A DNA stretch of 64,000 nucleotides from Sorex araneus (GCF_027595985.1 NC_073303.1:378006034-378070033), one strand, 5' to 3'. Counted from the stretch's first letter, positions 22,133-34,356 are shown. The notes: a model not told the origin generated them from the sequence alone. Translations and numbers: made by a program.

Positions 22133-23368
22133 CTCTTCATTTTGTCAAACAAGGTATCAAGATACATCCCCCTCCCCATCCTCTGCCACCAATACTAGTG
22201 TCTCCACTAGTATTAATCAGCAAAACCAGCTAGGCCTCAATTTCTGCTTCTGAAAATAGGGTTTCATGCTCTTAGCTACCTCTTGAGGTGTCCAGAAGCA
22301 AGTGAGATTGTGCCCTTGAAGAGCCAGCACAAATAAGGAAGTGCGAATAGGAAGACAGGCCATTCACTCAGCAGCAGGTAGCAAGTGATGAAGAGTGGAC
22401 ACACACAGTGACTGAGAAGTGACCGCGCTGGCTCGATCCACTCTCTGTGCAGAGAGAAGGGCTGCAGGAGAGCTGGCCCGGTGGCTGAGGTGATCTGTGG
22501 GGCGGCCAGGGTGAGCCCGACATCTGGACAGTCAGCAGAGGCCTGAGCAGAGGAGAGGCGGCGAGGGAGGGAGCCAGACACACCAGCATGGACTGCTGGA
22601 CCGGAGGGGCCAGATGGAGGCTCCCTTTGCAGAAACCCTTGCACCTCCCTCCCCGTCCCTTCGGAAGGAGAGAGCCACACAGAAGGCGCCTTGGAGCAGA
22701 AGGCTGCACTGGCTAAAGGCACCTCCCAGAAGGGAGCGTGTATCTTTTAAAGGAACACAAAACAATTGCGTTGTGACAACAAGACCTTGAAGACGGGGCT
22801 GGAGCACCGTGTGAGGTGCAGAAACTCAACCACCGAAACTGGAGTGTTGGCAGGACGCAGTCAGGTTGCCTAAACTATAATCAATACTAAAAGGAATTGA
22901 CTCCCTGGTGAGTTCGGGCAAGAAAGAAAAACATCCATGGTTCTTTGAAACATTGATTTTTCAGCTCTACCTGTGTGGAGTTTCCTTTCTACACTTCAAC
23001 CACGTCAACAAGCATTAACGGATTGAAAGAATCAACGATCAAAATCCAGCTGTCTTGGATGAAGTTGGCCCTCATGACAGTGTGGCCCTGCTACTAATTA
23101 TTTCTGAAAAGTATGGCTACTTTTTTAAAGGAAAAAAGTATTTGCATAGTAGACAGTGGATGCACTATTGTTTTTGTCACAAACATGTATTATCATTTTA
23201 TCCTCATGCAATGAATATTAGCATCTCTTATCCAGCACAAACAGAGTCTTTTGGAGGTCTTGAGTGATCAGTAAGAATATTAAAGAGTTCTGAGACTAAA
23301 AAGATGCGAGAATTAAAGAAATCTTGATTTTGACAGTGTTTACTCCAGGACCCCTGGACAGGAGATGG
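22133..23368. other. Unassigned; GC-rich block 22420-22760
   Basis: The GC-rich block has long-ish open frames on the minus strand (up to ~148 codons across 22276-22722). They have compositionally biased Ser/Pro/Leu content and no recognisable domain. It could be an unclassified LTR or repeat; I do not call a gene. Confidence 0.35.
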
Positions 23369-23862
23369 TGTAAGGGCGTAACTGACACCAGGGCAGGCTG
23401 CAGAAATCAGCAAAAACAGCCAGGCCTCAGGTTCAGTTCCTGGAACCGAAGCGGACTCAGTTTCCCAGGAATGAAACAATGTGTAACTAGCCAACCTGAA
23501 CACACCTGAGAAGTTCCTGGGCCCAATAAATGCTCAATTAATCACTATGCTTCAGTTATAACGCCCCAGAAACTATCTTTTGTTAACCATAAGGAATGGG
23601 TACCCTATTACTTAGTACCATAAAACTGGAACTATTATTGGAAACTATTGTTTAACTCTTGCCTGATCCCTGTTACCACAGTGCTTTCTTATCTTTGAAA
23701 CTTTGAAATCTATATAAGCTGCTCATGGTGTGGAGTCAGGGTCCTTGTCAAGACTCCGCTGTGTTGCATGACACTTGGACCCTGGCTCGAGCCAGCAACA
23801 AAGTTCCTCTGCTTTTGCATTCTCGTGCATGGACTGGGTCTCTCCGGAATTCAGCCCTAACA
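23369..23862 (+). mobile_element. Probable solo LTR, class I ERV-like
   Basis: About 494 bp with terminal inverted similarity (TGTAAGGG ... CCCTAACA). It contains a TATA box (tctatataagctgc near 23711), an R/U5-like region with ggaccctggctcgagcc, and a poly(A)-signal variant aacaaa at 23797 followed by tcctctgcttttgcattc. This layout is that of gammaretrovirus-like LTRs. No primer-binding site, internal genes or clear target duplication were seen, so I read it as a solo LTR with decayed flanks. Confidence 0.7.
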
Positions 23863-25817
23863 GTATGGTGCAGGTGATGGGCTAGCAGAGGGGGGCACAG
23901 GGGCCCTGCCAGCTCCCCCGCCCCTGCAGGCTGCGTCTTTCTCCTGCCAGTCTCCAGCTTGGCGGAAGCTCAGGGCATGCACCCTCCTCCTCCCCCCCAC
24001 ACCCCACACCCCCCCCTCCCCGGCCCTTATCACTGCGGGCACCTCTAATACAGAGAGAAAGGAGATCTGGGGAGTGCCTGGACTTCTGATTTTAGCAAGT
24101 AGTAAGGATTCATAGAACGCTCCCTGGGCCCCTGGGCCCAGTCAACAATCTGGGACCTGGAATGAGATTAAAAATCCTAGTACAATAGGAACAGGCACAT
24201 TCAAAAAATAAAGTGAAATAAAATGTGGGATTTTATTTCTGTAAAGGGATCATTTGATGTTTTGTAAGTCTTTTCTTGCTTTTATATTTAGCAATTCAGA
24301 ATCAGCTAAACTCTTGTAAATGAAAAAGAATGCAGTGAGGCAAGGAGTTATTAAATTGATATGCAAAAATCAATAGCAAAAATAAAATAGCCACTTAAAG
24401 TACAATTGAATTAAAAATCCCATTTACAATAGGAGAACAATACACTGGCAATAAAAGCTGTTTGGCAAAACAAAAAGCAAGAAGGCAGGAGTCTATAATA
24501 ATAGTTAAATTTGTGGAACATTAGGAATTGCCAGGAAATAGCCTTTATTGAAGCAACTTAGATAAACAAAGTTTTAAAACCTTTTGTTTGACTCAAAAAA
24601 TAAAGATGTAAATAAATTTAAAGCATAACTTGCTCAGGAAGTCAATGGAATGAAACTAACAATTACTTCCTAATTGTTCTTAACAGGGACAAGATAACAA
24701 CCCGAACCAGGCTTTTTGGTTTTGTTTTGTTTTGTTTTGTTGATCTTCTAGAGGATCTCTAATTGATTTGCATTTCTCAAAGAAAAAGCAAACAAGAAAA
24801 GGAAGAAAGCTACTTTCCAACCCACTTCCAGTAATATGGAGAATTATTTTCCTACCACATGTTATCCTTTAAGGATAATTAAAAAAAAAAAAACTTGGTA
24901 CTTATTGAGGAAATTAAGACCCAGTTTAGCGAGTTGGAGAGGGCGGCAGGAAGTGAAATCTCTGGCATGTGTGCGTTACTTACCGCCGCCAACCCCATTC
25001 AAGAAACTCACAGAATGAGCCTGTGCTTCAGGCAGGGCGGTTTGTCTGTCCTCGTCGCATCTGCCCAGCATCATTGCTCCAAGTCCCTGGTTTACTCCAG
25101 TTCCTTTTGTAAGCAACGGAAATTAGCCCTGAAATCAGGACACGGTCTCTTGCTAAATCAAGTGTCCTAAAATGTGTTTTGGGGTCCCTGGCTCCTTGTG
25201 GATAGTTTCCCCCACCTGCCTCTGGGCAGCTCCTGGCAGACACAGCCGGAGAATCTGATTGACCTCTGCTCACATGGTCTTCTCTGTGAGACCGGGGACG
25301 GGCTGCATGAGGTGCCCCTGAGTGTCCCCATTCCTGGGTCTCGTCACCTTTCCCAGGCACATCCCTGGAGGTCTTTGGACCTCTGACCAGCTGGTTATGG
25401 TGACTTGTCCGCACTTCTGACCCACGGCCACCAGGTAGAGGGCGCCAGGCCTCCCTGCACAATTTGGATGAGTTTTCCAGAACGGTGCACAGTCGGGTGG
25501 AGCAGTTCTCGCACCCATCGACTCGAAAGGGTGTGATGGAGAGCGAGGTCCCAGGAGGACTCAGCAAAAGGGCCCTCCGGACCCCATTCCTCCGCTCGGG
25601 CTCTGCAGCCATGCACTGAGCCAGCTGTACTTGATAAACTTACTGCTCTTTGGCGCTTGAACCGGACCTTAGGGCCATCCTCCCCAGGGGCCAGGGGCCA
25701 GTGCTAGGAGCTGTGACAAGCTAGTTTTTTATTTTTTTTGTACTTATTTGCATATTTTACTCCAAAGTTTACCCAAATTTACTTTTTAATTTGTATTGTA
25801 ATTGCATCTTTTTTTTC
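23863..25817. other. Unassigned; GC-rich 23880-24040 and 25170-25640
   Basis: Two GC-rich blocks flank an AT-rich middle with a (TTTTG)n run at 24719-24740. The block 25170-25640 has a 195-codon open frame on the minus strand (25028-25612) without recognisable domains. Features such as ttgataaacttactgctc at 25632 recall an LTR poly(A) region, so an unclassified ERV fragment is possible. Confidence 0.35.
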
Positions 25818-26215
25818 TGATTTTTTTTTTTAATTGAATTACCGTGGGATACAGGTACAAGCTTTCATGTTTGAGTTTCAGTCATACAAGGACCAAACAC
25901 CCATCCCTCCACCACCAGGTCCCCAGTAACCCCCCTTCCTGGCCTCCTCCTGCCTCCATGGCAGACAATCTCCCCCATACTCTCTCTCTGCTTTGGGGCA
26001 TTATGGCTCACAATACGGATACTGAGAGGCCATCACGTTTGGTCCTTTATCTACTTTCAGCACGCATCTGCCATCCCGAAGCAGCCCTCCAGCCATCATT
26101 GTCTTAGTGACCCCATTCTCTATCCCAGCTGCCTTCTCCCCAGCTCAGAGGCGGGCTTCCAACCACGGGCCACACCATGCTAAGTGAAATGAGTCAGAGA
26201 GAGAGAGGGACAGTG
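25818..26215 (-). mobile_element. L1 3'-UTR fragment, possible 5' inversion
   Basis: The plus strand begins with a T run and aattgaattaccgtgggata, then tttgagtttcagtcatacaa and ggggcattatggctcacaat, the complement of the L1 3' UTR. At about 26173 it switches to forward-strand L1 sequence (atgctaagtgaaatgagtca), as after twin priming. No clear target duplication was found. Confidence 0.75.
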
Positions 26216-28243
26216 AAGCTACTCTTACTGGTTTCCAGGTCTCCATCCTCAGGCCTTTTCCAAAGGTTCCCTTCATGGGGTGGGGAGATGAATCACCAAA
26301 TCGTTTGCCCGCCAGCTGGAGGTTGTCCTTTGAGCAAGTCTTGCCCGCCTCCGCCACGCGTGACCCTGACAGCTGTGTGCGCCACTCAGCCAACCAAGTG
26401 ACTCCCAGCCACACCGAAGCCCGGTGGCATGAGCACTGTAGCTAAAGGATGTGGTTCTGAGAGAGCACCCCAGTTAAAAAAAAAATGTGTGAGCACTATG
26501 AATAAGAGTTCACCTCTCAGAGAGCACTGTGAGAGCATCACCACTTGAGGTATGTGACTTCTGTAAGCACAGTGTTCCCTGAGCATCACTACGAAAGGCG
26601 GGGGGCTCTGGTGGGCCTCAGTCCTAGTGGCGAGAGGTCCACAGCCCCGAGCGCTTGTCACACCCCTTCTGAAGAACAGCCGCAGACGGAAGGGAGGAGG
26701 GAGAGTGACCGTCACCAGCCTCCGCAAGAAGTGTCTTTACCGGCTTCCCCGCCCCCCACCCCCAGGAGAAACTGCTTCACGACCACACATGCACGAGAAA
26801 CTTCTGAATAAACAGAACATGGGTCCATTTTCTTATGAATCACAAGATAACCACCCACCAGGATGAACTTTATGTTTTCTTTCAGTAGGTAAAGGAGAAA
26901 AATTGTAAGAGACAGAAATAGATCCTTTCCGAGATTTATTTCTCCCAGTACAGACTGACCCCATTTGAAGGAGAAAATCAATCGTAGGTTTTAGCCATGT
27001 CAGAGAGCGGCTAGCAAATGGGGAAAGAGCCCAAGCCAGTGTCATGGGCTCAAGTTCCTCTCTGCTCATCATGTACTTCATTTGTGACTTAATTATCCAT
27101 TTTTAAATGTAAAAAAAAAAACAATGAACCATTGCCGCACTTTTAAACGTAGTATTTTTGTCTCTGTAACATGTATTTTGATTTCAGATTCATTTCTCTG
27201 TTCTATTTATAGTTTACTTCTTTTAATCTAATAAGTCTAGTCTGTATTTCGGGGATATCTTTGTTTAACTGCATTTGGATGTTGGCATCATTATTTTTTA
27301 AGTGTGAAATGTGTTCACCTAACGTCCTAAATTTCTATAATCTGATTTTTAACTACATCTTTGATGTTTTAATATATAGTGTTTAATGGCCTTTCAGTTC
27401 TATTTTGTGAATGAAAAATGAGCTTCATCTTATATATAAGTAGAAAAATATTGACACATAAGTCTTATTTATTCCAACTTAGCAAAAGCAGATATTCAGG
27501 TTTTAGCTAATGTTCATCTATTAAGGTGCCTTAATTTAATTTCAGATGAAATGCCTTCTCTCAAATGTTCACTCTCCAGAAGCCTTCAGAGAAACATGTT
27601 AATCAAGAAAAACAAAGTTTATTAGATTTAGTGCAGTAAGAAAGAACACTACTCCTACAGAATCTTAATACTGTTTGAAATTGAAGAAATTAAGGAAGAA
27701 ATTTACAAGGATTTAGGATACAGACTGGATTAATTTAAGATGATTCTTTCAAGCCTGAATACGACTGAGTTGAGGCAAATGTTTTAACTTAATATCTTAC
27801 AATTTCAATTTATTTTTTTAGTAAATACTGAAACACTTTAAAGCTTTGTGCTCTTTTGGTGTTCAACTATAAATCTGTCTTTTGATTATTGATTTCTGAC
27901 TTTCTGCTTGTTAGAGCCTCATTACTTAAAATTTCCTAATAATTTGTGGTACAACACTTTAAAGTATTATGCTTTGAAAAAGCCCAACTTTCAATAACTT
28001 GGCAGTATACAGGTATGCATATATTTGCTTACGTCAATATTTCAGCATTTAAATCACTTATAAAATGTGCTTTTATTTTTTAAAATTATTTGAAATTTTA
28101 TCATGAATGCTTAAATTATTGAAAATGTAAAATTACTCATTATTTCATCTTATCAATATATCTTAATAATTAAAAGATACTTTTAATTAAAGGTATTAAG
28201 TATCTTTTAATTATTAAGAAAAATTAAAGAAATTAACAAAATT
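26216..28243. other. Unassigned; GC-rich to 26780, then AT-rich
   Basis: 26216-26780 is GC-richer, with several CpGs and overlapping short frames. From 27100 to 28240 the DNA is very AT-rich. Two copies of a 13-bp word (aagtatcttttaa type) in inverted arrangement near 28170-28210 could form a hairpin. No gene recognised. Confidence 0.4.
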
Positions 28244-28254
28244 AATTATTAAGA

Positions 28255-28445
28255 GGACTCCTCCGTCCCTCTCAGAGAGCCTGGCAAGCTACCAAGAGTA
28301 TCCCGCCTGCACAGTAGAACATGGCAAGCTACCTGTGGTGTATTTGATATGCCCAAAACAGTAACAACAAGTCTCACACTGGAGATGTTACTGGTGCCTG
28401 CGTAAGCAAATTGATGAACAATGGGGACGACAGTGCTACAGTGAC
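28255..28445 (+). mobile_element. 5'-truncated RTE-tailed SINE with 11-bp duplication
   Basis: Begins inside the body (cctccgtccctctcagagag), with no tRNA head, and runs through both ggcaagctacc motifs to the tail gcaaattgatgaacaatggg and gacagtgctacagtgac. The perfect duplication aattattaaga lies at 28244-28254 and 28446-28456. Confidence 0.95.
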
Positions 28446-28456
28446 AATTATTAAGA

Positions 28457-29981
28457 AAAATCTACTTTTCCCATGAATGTCTCACATTTTAATTTTTATT
28501 GCTTTCTTAATTAAATATAAGTATTAATGTTATACAGAAAAATCAATACCTTATCATTAAAACTTAACCAATTTCTTTGTTTACCATCTTAAAATATTTT
28601 AAGAACTGTATTAGCTCCTGTCTCAGGGTGTACTAGCTTCAACATTCTTCCCATTATCTTAAGTGGAATACTTTTGTAAAACTTCTATTTGCAATATGAA
28701 ACATAAAATATTAGTAAATATAGTTTTAACCAGGGATTTCTGAAGGTATTATTTACATTGTCATCATTTTTCTAAGTAGGACCTTCTTAGAATTTTTTAA
28801 ATTTGGCACCATTTATATTCATATACATATAATTTTGCCATTTATCTAGCTACCATAGAGTATGATTATAGATTTAAGAAGGTAATTTTTTGTTAATGAT
28901 AATTTATTATCAGAATAAACCAGTGACACATGTTCACTATTCAAGAGCACATATCTCAAAGAAGAAGATTTTTACTTTAAATTTTATATTTCATATATGT
29001 GGAAAAATTTTATATCCATTCATCAACTACATAAAACATTCAGGTATTATAGTTCTGTCCTTGCTTTAAACTTTCTCAGTTACTAATCTGTTTGTTTCTG
29101 GTTATAAATTTGTTATGGTTTCAATAAATATCCCTTTGCATTTTTCGCTCTTGCTCTATGATATTAAAGATCTACACTGACCTTATTCTTTAACAACTAA
29201 ATAGTGATTAGCTCAGACTGGCTGTGACGAAGGGGTTTTCCCACAGGCATCCGCACGTGTGTGTGGTGAGAGGAGGTTGTGCTGTGACTGTCCCAGCCAA
29301 CAGGTTCGTTAGGCAGATTCTCTGTACATTTTCTCTACCGCATCGCAATGAGTCTGTCGTAGGAACACTTTTCCTTCAATCACAGCAGCTGGGTAATTCA
29401 ATTATACAGATAACCGAGTCAAAGGAACAAAGCCCAATGTGCATCTAACATTTTCTCCTATTTTCCCTTTTGTCCCACCCAGAAAAAGTGCTACAAACCC
29501 TCTTAAGACGTACAAAGATGGGTGACGTCATTCTAAATGGCAAACATTGAGGATGGATCAAGGTGAGGAAACCGCGCAGGCAGCAGGATGCCAACCCCGC
29601 CCACAGACTCACCTCCCACTAGGGAACTGAGAGCTACTGTCAGTCAGGGACTTGCCCTTGCAGTCCTGCGGGAAGGTAGGTGGACTTACAGCGCTTCATA
29701 CTATCAATAACTCCTCATTGTTCTGAAGTTCATTAGAATTGAAATGAGGTGCCTTTGGCAACGAGAAATAGTATTGATTTTGCAGAGTTCATCAATCAAT
29801 GCATTAATTAATAAAAAGGGCAAAGTGGAAGCAATTAAAGTAATACCTGTGGCTCTCTTGGAGTATGTGGCTCATGTTATTGTTTATACAACAATTTTGT
29901 CATAGAAAGACGAAGATATTAAAAATTATACTCTGAGGATGTCTACTACGTATGCTTTTGCCAGTGTTCAAAATAGAACAC
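28457..29981. other. Unassigned AT-rich DNA
   Basis: Parts of 28740-29200 (tttcaataaatatcccttt) recall antisense L1/HAL1 sequence, but weakly. 29220-29700 is less AT-rich with no recognisable exon. Confidence 0.35.
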
Positions 29982-30070
29982 TGGGCCAGAGAGATAGGGC
30001 ACTTGCCTTGCAAACACTGGACCCCAAGAATTCCCTAAAAGGACATACAGTCCCTGCAGACTCACCCCCG
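29982..30070 (+). mobile_element. Old SINE head fragment
   Basis: ctgggccagagagatagggc followed by acttgccttgcaaacactgg; the body is short and diverged, and the fragment abuts an L1 3' end. Confidence 0.65.
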
Positions 30071-30074
30071 TGAC

Positions 30075-30305
30075 TTTTTTTTAAATCCCTGTGAGATACA
30101 GTGACAAAGCTTTCATGTTTGAGTTTCAGTCATACAATGATGGAACACCCATCCCTCCAGCAGTGCACATTCTCCTCCACCAATGTCCCCAGTATATCCC
30201 CTGCCTTCCAACCCTCCCCCTGCCTCCGTGGCAGACAGTTCCCCCCATACTCTCTCTATTTTGGGGCATTATGGTTTGCAATACAGATACTGAACATAGG
30301 AGAAG
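30075..30305 (-). mobile_element. L1 3'-UTR fragment
   Basis: The plus strand reads a T run, then aaatccctgtgagatacagt, gctttcatgtttgagtttca, ccaccaatgtccccagtata and ggggcattatggtttgcaat. This is the reverse complement of the 3' UTR at 37583 and 6236. Confidence 0.85.
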
Positions 30306-31261
30306 CCTTGAGCATCAAAGGGCAGAGCTCAAAACTAAACAAAAACTTAAAGAAAGATGGAAAGAAAAGAAAAAACAAAAACAAAAATGAAAAGAAAACT
30401 CAAAATCAAAATTTGAAATACTACAAATCTAATGGTTTTATTTTTTTTTCTAAGCTTGATTAGCTTCACAAAATTTAGCTGTTAGGAATTAGAGAGCTAT
30501 TTGATATTCAAATGTGACCTTTGGGCATCACAGTCTAAACATTAGTAAAAAGTTACACATGGATTGAAAAGAAACATTTGGAAAACGAAAAGAAGCTCCA
30601 AAGGTTTTGCTACCAACAGATGGGTTGAAAAACATCTCTCAGTGATGGAAGTTGATTTGTCCATTGTGTATTGCCCTTTGCATTAATTAGTAGCTTAAAT
30701 GATTTCCTTTCATGTAGAAAAAATTCCAGGATCTGCTATTTTGTTCAAAAACAAGTAGATTTTTTAAAACTTACTAATTTTTAGAATAGTTTTGAGCGTC
30801 ATTATTCATCAGTGTTTGAATGACAACCCACTTGGTTATTTCAGAGGTGGGTATCAGGGTCCTGAGGAAGCCATTGTTAGAGCATCTTTCTCTTGAACAC
30901 AGCTCACAGAGTGCAGTACCCGGGTTGCATGCCCACACGGATGACCCGTTGGGGGCAGAGCGGAGGCCCCAAGCATCACGTGGATGGCACCCCGGCCTCT
31001 GAGTACCACCCAGTGATTTTCAAATAAAACACAGTTTTCTCTTAACTATCTCAATAGTCACAAAACGATTTTAACCTAGTAGGAACATTCCAATTTTACA
31101 AGAATGTACATTTGAATAATTATGTACTTCAACCTTTTGTAAGGCTATATTTGAACTGTGGGAATACAGGAGTGGGAATATCAGTCATGAAGTGCTTAAG
31201 TAGGACAACTCTGAGATCGTTTTAACGAAGAGTAAAAGGAGCATTTATGAAAATATTTTTT
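30306..31261. other. Unassigned
   Basis: A-rich at 30340-30420, then unique-looking mixed sequence. No gene recognised. Confidence 0.4.
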
Positions 31262-31424
31262 TAAATTTTGTTTGTTGGGCTACACCTGATGGCACTCAGG
31301 GGTTACTCCTGACTCTGCACTCAGAGATCACTCCAGGAGGCCCCTGAGAACCCTATGTGGTGCAAAAGATTGAACCCTAGTCGGCCACGTGCCCTACCAG
31401 TTTTACTATTTCTCTAGCCCTTAG
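31262..31424 (-). mobile_element. Old SINE copy
   Basis: Contains gggctacacctgatggcact, caggggttactcctgactct and gcactcagagatcactccag, then a degraded head. It is clearly related to, but older than, the 21935 copy. Confidence 0.85.
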
Positions 31425-31458
31425 AGTAAAGTTTCAATTTTTTTAACTTTTATTAGAG

Positions 31459-31624
31459 AGCCCGGCAAGTTACTGAGAGTATCCAGCCCGCACAGCAGAG
31501 CCTGGCAAGCTACCGGTGGCATATTCAATATGCCAAAAACAGTAACAACAAGCCTCACAATGGAGATGTTACTGGTGCCCGCTTAAGCAAATCGATGAAC
31601 AATAGGACGACAGTGCTACAGTGC
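31459..31624 (+). mobile_element. 5'-truncated RTE-tailed SINE
   Basis: Starts agcccggcaagttactgaga, has the second ggcaagctacc motif, aaaacagtaacaacaagcct and the tail gcaaatcgatgaacaatagg with gacagtgctacagtgc. The duplication tattagag lies at 31451-31458 and 31625-31632. Confidence 0.93.
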
Positions 31625-31893
31625 TATTAGAGTAAATTTAAAAGATCCAAATTATTGTTGTATAGAGTAAGAAGGAAAGGGGAGAAACAAACTCCCTTAG
31701 AAAAACAAGTCCTTAGAATGATTGTGAATCATGTCTTTTCAAAATAAGAAAAAAAGATTATTTAATTTAAAATGTTAATGTAATCTCTCAATCTGTCTGA
31801 ACATATTTCTAGGATCATCTCACCAATAGAAAAAAGTCAATTATTTCAGCAATGAACTTTTAGGATTTTAGTTTTCTAAATTAATGACACATA

Positions 31894-31960
31894 CTGGTGC
31901 CCGCTTGAGCAAATCGATGAGCAATGATACAGTGGATGACAGTGATACAGTGATACAATG
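31894..31960 (+). mobile_element. 67-bp minimal RTE-tail insertion
   Basis: Only the last ~40 bp of the RTE tail (ctggtgcccgcttgagcaaa, tcgatgagcaatg) plus gatacagt-type repeats are present. The perfect 11-bp duplication aatgacacata at 31883-31893 and 31961-31971 shows that this stub was inserted as a complete retrotransposition event. Confidence 0.93.
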
Positions 31961-31971
31961 AATGACACATA

Positions 31972-33585
31972 GATCCCAAAAAATTTATAAATAGACCAAT
32001 ATAAAAAATCATGAACACTAAAACAATTCTATACATTTGACAACAATATGTATATGCCACAATTATAAATTAAAAGAAAATCTGAGCACTAGGCAGGGTG
32101 CTCCTCTCTTGGGAATCCTGACTGTTTTGTGTGCACTCATGTCTATACACATATGTGGAAATACATATATACACTGAGAACACAAATGTCATTTTTCACA
32201 AATTTTACCAAACTATGTAATGCTCTGCTTAATTTGCTCAGTTATCAGTCTAAGTTAGTGATTCTCTGCAAATGTAGGCATTGAGCTCCTTTACAATTTT
32301 GACAGCTGAATGACATTTTATTATAGCCAAGGATCATAATTCACTTCACTGACTACTTTTATGAGATATTTTTATCTTTATATGATTCCTCATCTTTCCA
32401 TAAGCTAAACAGTGTTGTAATAAATATCCCAAGTTTAAATTCTTAGAAATATGATTGCTGGGTAAAAACATTTGCATTTTAATTGTTTATAGATCTTTCT
32501 AAATTACCTTCCAATAGGACCTTGATTATGTTATCCTTCCACCATAAAAATATGAATCTCCTGGCTGATAGTTTTACAAATTACAATTTGCTTCTTGAGC
32601 AATTACACTCTCTTAAGTCACTCTCTGTGGTTATGGGCTTACTTTAAAAGCTATTAAAATTCTACAAAAATTACTGTATCATTGTCTGCCTTCCTGGATT
32701 GCTGGATCCTTTAGCCGGTTGGTCCTCTTGGTTATTCAAACACATATTGACTTTTCAGGAAAAAAACAGACAAAGGATGTGTTCGGATGATGAGCGGCCC
32801 TGGTTGTCATTCAGTATCAGCATCCTGGCGCAAAGAGAAATTGGGCAATTGCCGTGGGTGGAGATGGAAGAGTCTCGGAAATAAAGCCTTGCTCTTACAA
32901 ACACTTGGTCTGCGTGAAACGGATGCACTCAGGTTTCACCTATATTAATTCTGTCCCTTTCAGCAAGAATAGAAGGGCCAGGTTTGTTTTCCCCATTCTT
33001 CTTTGACCCCTCGAGAGATCTCTTGGGAAATCATACAGAACTTCATGAAAGGTTGGAAATGAATCTCTGTCACTGCCAAGCGATTCGCCGGTACAAACCC
33101 AAACTCTCTGCTCCCCGGGGCCAGCCCTGCCATTTAATAGTAAAGTTGCAATATCTCAGTTTTCATTTCGGTGGAAGAGACGCTGCCAGCTGGTCTTACA
33201 TCAGGGCAACAAGGTTTCAGGGTCCTCAATAGATGTCACACTTCCTGGCAGAGTGACAGTAAGCAAACACTTTAAAAGGTAACATTAATCATTGTCTCTA
33301 AAATCATGTGTAAGACGAGGCTTTGCTCTATTTTTGTATCAACTGCCTTTTTAGTTAATTAAAACAATGGTGGAAATAGCAAATCTATGAAGTTATCTAT
33401 TATGCAAATCTATTAAGTAAGATAATCAAGATGACCTGAAAAGATTGTCCGGAGTGTTGGGACTCTCGCTAAACCCGTGTTCATTGTATGAAGGGGGAAA
33501 TGACCTGAGTACCTAGAACCATTGTACACACAGTGCTGTCTCACCTCCATATCAGCACAGCTTTCCCCACACAATACAAATTAAC
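31972..33585. other. Unassigned; antisense L1-like patch 32230-32560
   Basis: The patch contains atatgattgctgggtaaaaa, the complement of the well-known L1 3' ORF2 motif near ttacccagcaat, so it is probably an old minus-strand L1/HAL1 fragment. 32690-33240 is less AT-rich, with no recognisable exon. Confidence 0.45.
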
Positions 33586-33830
33586 ATCACTGTCACTGTC
33601 ATCCCGTTGCTCATAGATTTGTTCGAGCGGGCACCAGTAATGTCTCTCATTGAGAGACTCATTGTTACTGTGTTTGGCATATCCAATACGCACAGGTAGC
33701 TTGCCGGGCTCTGCCTCGAGGGCTCGATGCTCTCGGTAGCTTGCCGGGCTCTGCGAGAGGGGCGGAGAAATCAAACTTGGATAGGCCATGTGAAAGGTGA
33801 ATGCCCAACCGCTGTGCTATCCCTCCAGCC
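33586..33830 (-). mobile_element. RTE-tailed tRNA SINE
   Basis: Tail repeats tcactgtcactgtcatcccg first, then gttcgagcgggcaccagtaa, two gcttgccgggctctgc motifs and a head ending ctatccctccagccc. Full length; flanked on the right by AT repeats. Confidence 0.92.
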
Positions 33831-33906
33831 CATATATATATACTAGAATACATATATAGCATATATATCATATATATAGTATATCTCACCTACATAGAAA
33901 GATCTA

Positions 33907-33949
<43 letters not shown>
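33831..33949. repeat. AT-rich repeat and (CT)n microsatellite
   Basis: An impure (TATA)n stretch at 33831-33890 is followed by about 20 perfect TC units at 33911-33949. Confidence 0.92.
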
Positions 33950-33953
<4 letters not shown>

Positions 33954-34003
33954 ATTATATAATGTATGTATACACATACATATAATATACATACATGTAT
34001 AAT

Positions 34004-34090
34004 TCACTGTATCACTGTCATCCCATTGTTCGTCAATTTACTCTAGTGGGCACCAGTAACATCACTATTACACTCAGCCGTGAGATTTAT
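34004..34090 (-). mobile_element. 3' stub of long RTE-tailed element
   Basis: tcactgtatcactgtcatcc, then the complement of the RTE tail and the acactcagccgtgagatt segment that marks the long family (compare 35455). Strongly 5'-truncated. Confidence 0.88.
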
Positions 34091-34133
34091 AAATTAATAT
34101 ATCAATAATATTACATATTTATTATTAATTTTT

Positions 34134-34356
34134 GATTTTGGGGTCCCACTTGGTGGTACTTAGGGTTTACTCCTGACTCAATGTTCAAGGATCATACCTG
34201 CTGGTATTCAGGTACTATATGTGGTGCCGTGGATCAAACGTGAGTCAGCCATTTGCAAGTCAGCCATGTAGCCTTACTTCCCCTGATGTGAATCAAGCAT
34301 TCTCACTATACTACCTCCCATAATTAAGCACCCTTGCTATACTACCCCTCTGCCCT
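34134..34356 (-). mobile_element. Old SINE copy with internal duplication
   Basis: ttttggggtcccacttggtg, gggtttactcctgactcaat and gtcagccatttgcaagtcag. The last part contains two similar segments (ctcactatactacctcc / cttgctatactacccct), a local tandem duplication of the head end. Confidence 0.75.

Noticed and set aside
21692-22198. 168-codon plus-strand frame
   Set aside because: Its second half is the antisense translation of a young SINE; the same peptide pattern recurs in every copy.
22276-22722. 148-codon minus-strand frame in GC-rich DNA
   Set aside because: Biased composition, overlapping open frames on the same strand and no recognisable domain; treated as unassigned.
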